Positions 5,742-7,429 of a DNA stretch of 7,429 nt are shown here, in pieces. Origin of the DNA: Pseudomonadota bacterium (GTDB lineage Bacteria > Pseudomonadota > Gammaproteobacteria > Xanthomonadales > Xanthomonadaceae); NCBI GenBank assembly GCA_023457475.1, contig JAEWLO010000251.1, positions 1 through 7,429 on the forward strand, written 5' to 3'. Under the pieces are notes generated by a model, which was not told the origin of the DNA, did not search any database, and was given only the letters and a program-made list of their open reading frames with translations. Position 1 is the first letter of the stretch; every line of letters begins with the position of its first letter. The translations under genes were made by a program, and so were the position numbers.

Positions 5742-5826
5742 TTTTACCCCGGACACCGCTAGGCTGGGACCATCGCCCGTGGGACGGCCCTGCCCGTCCA
5801 CCCCACCCGGCGCGTCCCACCTGTTG

Positions 5827-5831
5827 CGGAG
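5827..5831 (+). promoter_or_regulatory. Ribosome binding site of liuA
   Basis: CGGAG lies seven bases before the ATG at 5839 and is the only Shine-Dalgarno-like run nearby. It supports this start rather than any of the upstream in-frame codons, which would extend the protein back through the intergenic region and the TetR gene. Confidence 0.55.
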
Positions 5832-5838
5832 CCGCCCC

Positions 5839-7002
5839 ATGCACGTCCCTACCCTGAATTTCGATCTCGGCGAGGAGATCGACCTGCTGCGCCAGAGCGT
5901 GGCCCATTTTGCCTCGGCCGAGGTCGCGCCGCTGGCCGCTCAGGCCGACGAGGAGAATCTGTTCCCGCATCCGCTGTGGCGCAAGCTCGGCGAGCAGGGC
6001 CTGCTCGGCCTGACCGTTGAAGAGGAATACGGCGGCAGCGGCATGGGCTATCTCGCCCATGTGGTGGCGATGGAGGAAATCTCGCGCGCTTCCGGCGCGA
6101 TCGGCCTGTCCTATGGCGCGCATTCCAATCTGTGCGTGAACCAGCTGCGCAAGAACGGCACCGAGGAGCAGAAACGTCGCTTCCTGCCCGACCTGTGCAG
6201 TGGCGAGAAGGTCGGCGCACTGGCGATGAGCGAGCCCGGCGCGGGCTCGGACGTGGTCTCGATGAAGCTGCGCGCCGACAAGCGCGGCGACCACTACGTG
6301 CTCAATGGCAACAAGATGTGGATCACCAACGGGCCGGATGCCGACGTGCTGGTGGTCTACGCGAAGACCGATGTGGAGGCGGGAGCCAAGGGCATCACCG
6401 CGTTCCTGATCGAGAAGGGCATGAAGGGGTTCTCGACCGCGCAGAAGCTGGACAAGCTCGGCATGCGCGGCTCCAACACCTGCGAGCTGGTGTTCCAGGA
6501 TTGCGAGGTGCCGGAGGCCAACGTGCTCGGCACGGTGGGCGGTGGGGTGAAGGTGCTGATGTCCGGCCTGGATTACGAGCGTGTGGTGCTGTCCGGCGGC
6601 CCGCTGGGCCTGATGGCGGCCGCGCTCGACGTGGTGATGCCGTACGTGCACGAGCGCAAGCAGTTTGGTGAGGCGATCGGCACCTTCCAGCTGATCCAGG
6701 CCAAGCTGGCCGACATGTATGTGGGCCTCAATGCGTGCCGTGCGTATGTGTATGCGGTGGCACGCGCCTGCGACCAGGGCCGTACCACCCGCCAGGATGC
6801 CGCCGGTGCCATCCTGTACTCGGCCGAGAAGGCCACCTGGCTCACCGGCCAGGCGATCCAGATCCTCGGCGGCAACGGCTACATCAACGAGTACCCCACC
6901 GGCCGGCTGTGGCGAGATGCCAAGCTGTACGAGATCGGTGCGGGCACCTCGGAGATCCGCCGCATGCTGATCGGCCGCGAACTGTTCCAGCGCACGCTGT
7001 AA
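5839..7002 (+). CDS. liuA: Isovaleryl-CoA dehydrogenase
   Basis: This 387-residue FAD-dependent acyl-CoA dehydrogenase oxidises isovaleryl-CoA to 3-methylcrotonyl-CoA, the third step of leucine breakdown, passing electrons to electron-transfer flavoprotein. Both acyl-CoA dehydrogenase signatures are intact: AMSEPGAGSDVVS (129-141) and the Q-x2-GGNGY segment (341-360). Two features separate it from straight-chain enzymes: the catalytic base is Glu247 in LDYERVVLSGGPLG, the position used by isovaleryl-CoA dehydrogenase, and the place of the usual C-terminal Glu of MCAD is Ala368 in YEIGAGTSE. The order is the N-terminal helical domain (about 10-122), the middle beta domain (about 126-220) and the C-terminal helical domain (about 233-383). 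The gene is first of a plus-strand operon; liuB follows after 13 bases. Probable control is by the divergent TetR regulator. The symbol ivd is also used. Cytoplasmic, homotetrameric by family. Confidence 0.96.
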   Translation: MHVPTLNFDLGEEIDLLRQSVAHFASAEVAPLAAQADEENLFPHPLWRKLGEQGLLGLTVEEEYGGSGMGYLAHVVAMEEISRASGAIGLSYGAHSNLCVNQLRKNGTEEQKRRFLPDLCSGEKVGALAMSEPGAGSDVVSMKLRADKRGDHYVLNGNKMWITNGPDADVLVVYAKTDVEAGAKGITAFLIEKGMKGFSTAQKLDKLGMRGSNTCELVFQDCEVPEANVLGTVGGGVKVLMSGLDYERVVLSGGPLGLMAAALDVVMPYVHERKQFGEAIGTFQLIQAKLADMYVGLNACRAYVYAVARACDQGRTTRQDAAGAILYSAEKATWLTGQAIQILGGNGYINEYPTGRLWRDAKLYEIGAGTSEIRRMLIGRELFQRTL

Positions 7003-7008
7003 GGAAAG
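7001..7008 (+). promoter_or_regulatory. Ribosome binding site of liuB, overlapping the liuA stop
   Basis: AAGGAAAG starts within the TAA stop codon of liuA (7000-7002), and its AAGGA core ends ten bases before the liuB ATG at 7016. The close packing indicates that liuA and liuB are cotranscribed and that terminating ribosomes could reinitiate on liuB. Confidence 0.75.
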
Positions 7009-7015
7009 ACACGCC

Positions 7016-7429
7016 ATGACCGTACTGAGCACCCAGCTGCAGCCGGGCAGCGAGACGTTTGAAGCCAACCGCGCCGCCCTGCAGACGGTGGTGGACGACC
7101 TGCGCGCCACTCTCGCGCAGACCGCGCTGGGCGGCAGCGAGGCGGCGCGGCAGAAGCACACCGCGCGCGGCAAGCTGCTGGTGCGCGAGCGCATCGATGC
7201 CCTGCTGGACCCCGGCAGCGCGTTCCTGGAACTGGCTCCGCTGGCCGCGCATGGCATGTATGGCGACCCCATTCCCAGTGCCGGCGTGGTCGCCGGCATC
7301 GGCCGGGTGAGCGGCGTGGAATGCGTGATCGTGGCCAACGATGCCACGGTGAAGGGTGGCACCTACTACCCGATGACGGTGAAGAAGCACCTGCGTGCGC
7401 AGGAGATCGCGGCGCAGAACCGCCTGCCC
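7016..7429 (+). CDS. liuB: 3-Methylcrotonyl-CoA carboxylase, carboxyltransferase (beta) subunit, 5' part
   Basis: The window ends in this gene; 138 of an expected 530 or so residues are visible. The product is the non-biotinylated carboxyltransferase subunit, which transfers CO2 from carboxybiotin to 3-methylcrotonyl-CoA to make 3-methylglutaconyl-CoA, the step after LiuA in leucine degradation. Evidence is the start of the carboxyltransferase domain: RGKLLVRERIDALLD (51-65), the following GSAFLELAPLAAHGMY, and NDATVKGGTYYP (108-119), which is characteristic of the methylcrotonyl-CoA rather than the propionyl-CoA enzyme. The start ATG is fixed by the AAGGA site. The partner biotin carboxylase subunit (liuD) and the enoyl-CoA hydratase (liuC) would be expected downstream, outside the window. 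No frameshift is seen in the visible part. Confidence 0.93.
   Translation, partial: MTVLSTQLQPGSETFEANRAALQTVVDDLRATLAQTALGGSEAARQKHTARGKLLVRERIDALLDPGSAFLELAPLAAHGMYGDPIPSAGVVAGIGRVSGVECVIVANDATVKGGTYYPMTVKKHLRAQEIAAQNRLP

Noticed and set aside
5008..5838. Upstream extension of the liuA frame back to 5008
   Set aside because: It would read through the antisense of the TetR gene and the AT-rich intergenic block. Homologous enzymes start near MHVPTLNFDLGEE, and a ribosome binding site precedes the ATG at 5839.
5719..7362. 547-residue minus-strand ORF antisense to liuA and liuB
   Set aside because: It runs against two genes with intact enzyme signatures and has His/Ala/Gln/Arg-rich shadow composition.

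Overview
The window looks like an ordinary chromosomal segment from a GC-rich gammaproteobacterium of the Xanthomonadaceae, most likely Stenotrophomonas. Two things point there. First, the gene products resemble that family. Second, there are three short extragenic palindromes carrying a GTAG (or GCAG) tetranucleotide, which match the REP family called SMAG in Stenotrophomonas maltophilia. No tRNA, rRNA, CRISPR array, insertion sequence or phage gene is visible. I found no new multi-gene system and would not present the region as one.

Layout. Positions 1-206 hold no convincing gene; a SMAG-type palindrome sits at 173-197. On the minus strand, an alpha/beta hydrolase gene (1304-1963) runs into zapE (207-1307) through an ATGA stop/start overlap, so the two form a translationally coupled pair. 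Only 46 bp away and divergent is an EamA/DMT-type membrane transporter (2010-2867, plus). It converges on a secreted nuclease gene of the ExeM/NucH type (2929-4368, minus), with a second SMAG palindrome between the two stop codons. Upstream of the nuclease gene, on the same strand, is a membrane-anchored c5-type cytochrome c (4464-4982). It has a GTG start with a clear ribosome binding site. A third SMAG palindrome followed by five T residues lies between cytochrome and nuclease and looks like a Rho-independent terminator. Next on the minus strand is a TetR-family regulator (5098-5703).

The right end starts a leucine/isovalerate degradation (liu) operon on the plus strand: isovaleryl-CoA dehydrogenase liuA (5839-7002), then 13 bp later the 5' part of liuB (7016 to the window edge), the carboxyltransferase subunit of methylcrotonyl-CoA carboxylase. 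The TetR gene is divergent from liuA. The 135-bp intergenic region contains an AT-rich block with two similar inverted repeats (5707-5722 and 5726-5741). These are the best candidates for the operator through which this regulator controls itself and the liu operon. A -10-like TAGAAT ends six bases before the TetR ATG, suggesting a leaderless transcript.

Functionally the window mixes a housekeeping division ATPase, a respiratory electron carrier, a secreted nuclease, a transporter of unknown substrate and branched-chain amino acid catabolism. Only liuA-liuB, with their probable regulator, and hydrolase-zapE look like working units. All long ORFs antisense to these genes are explained as GC-rich shadow frames.
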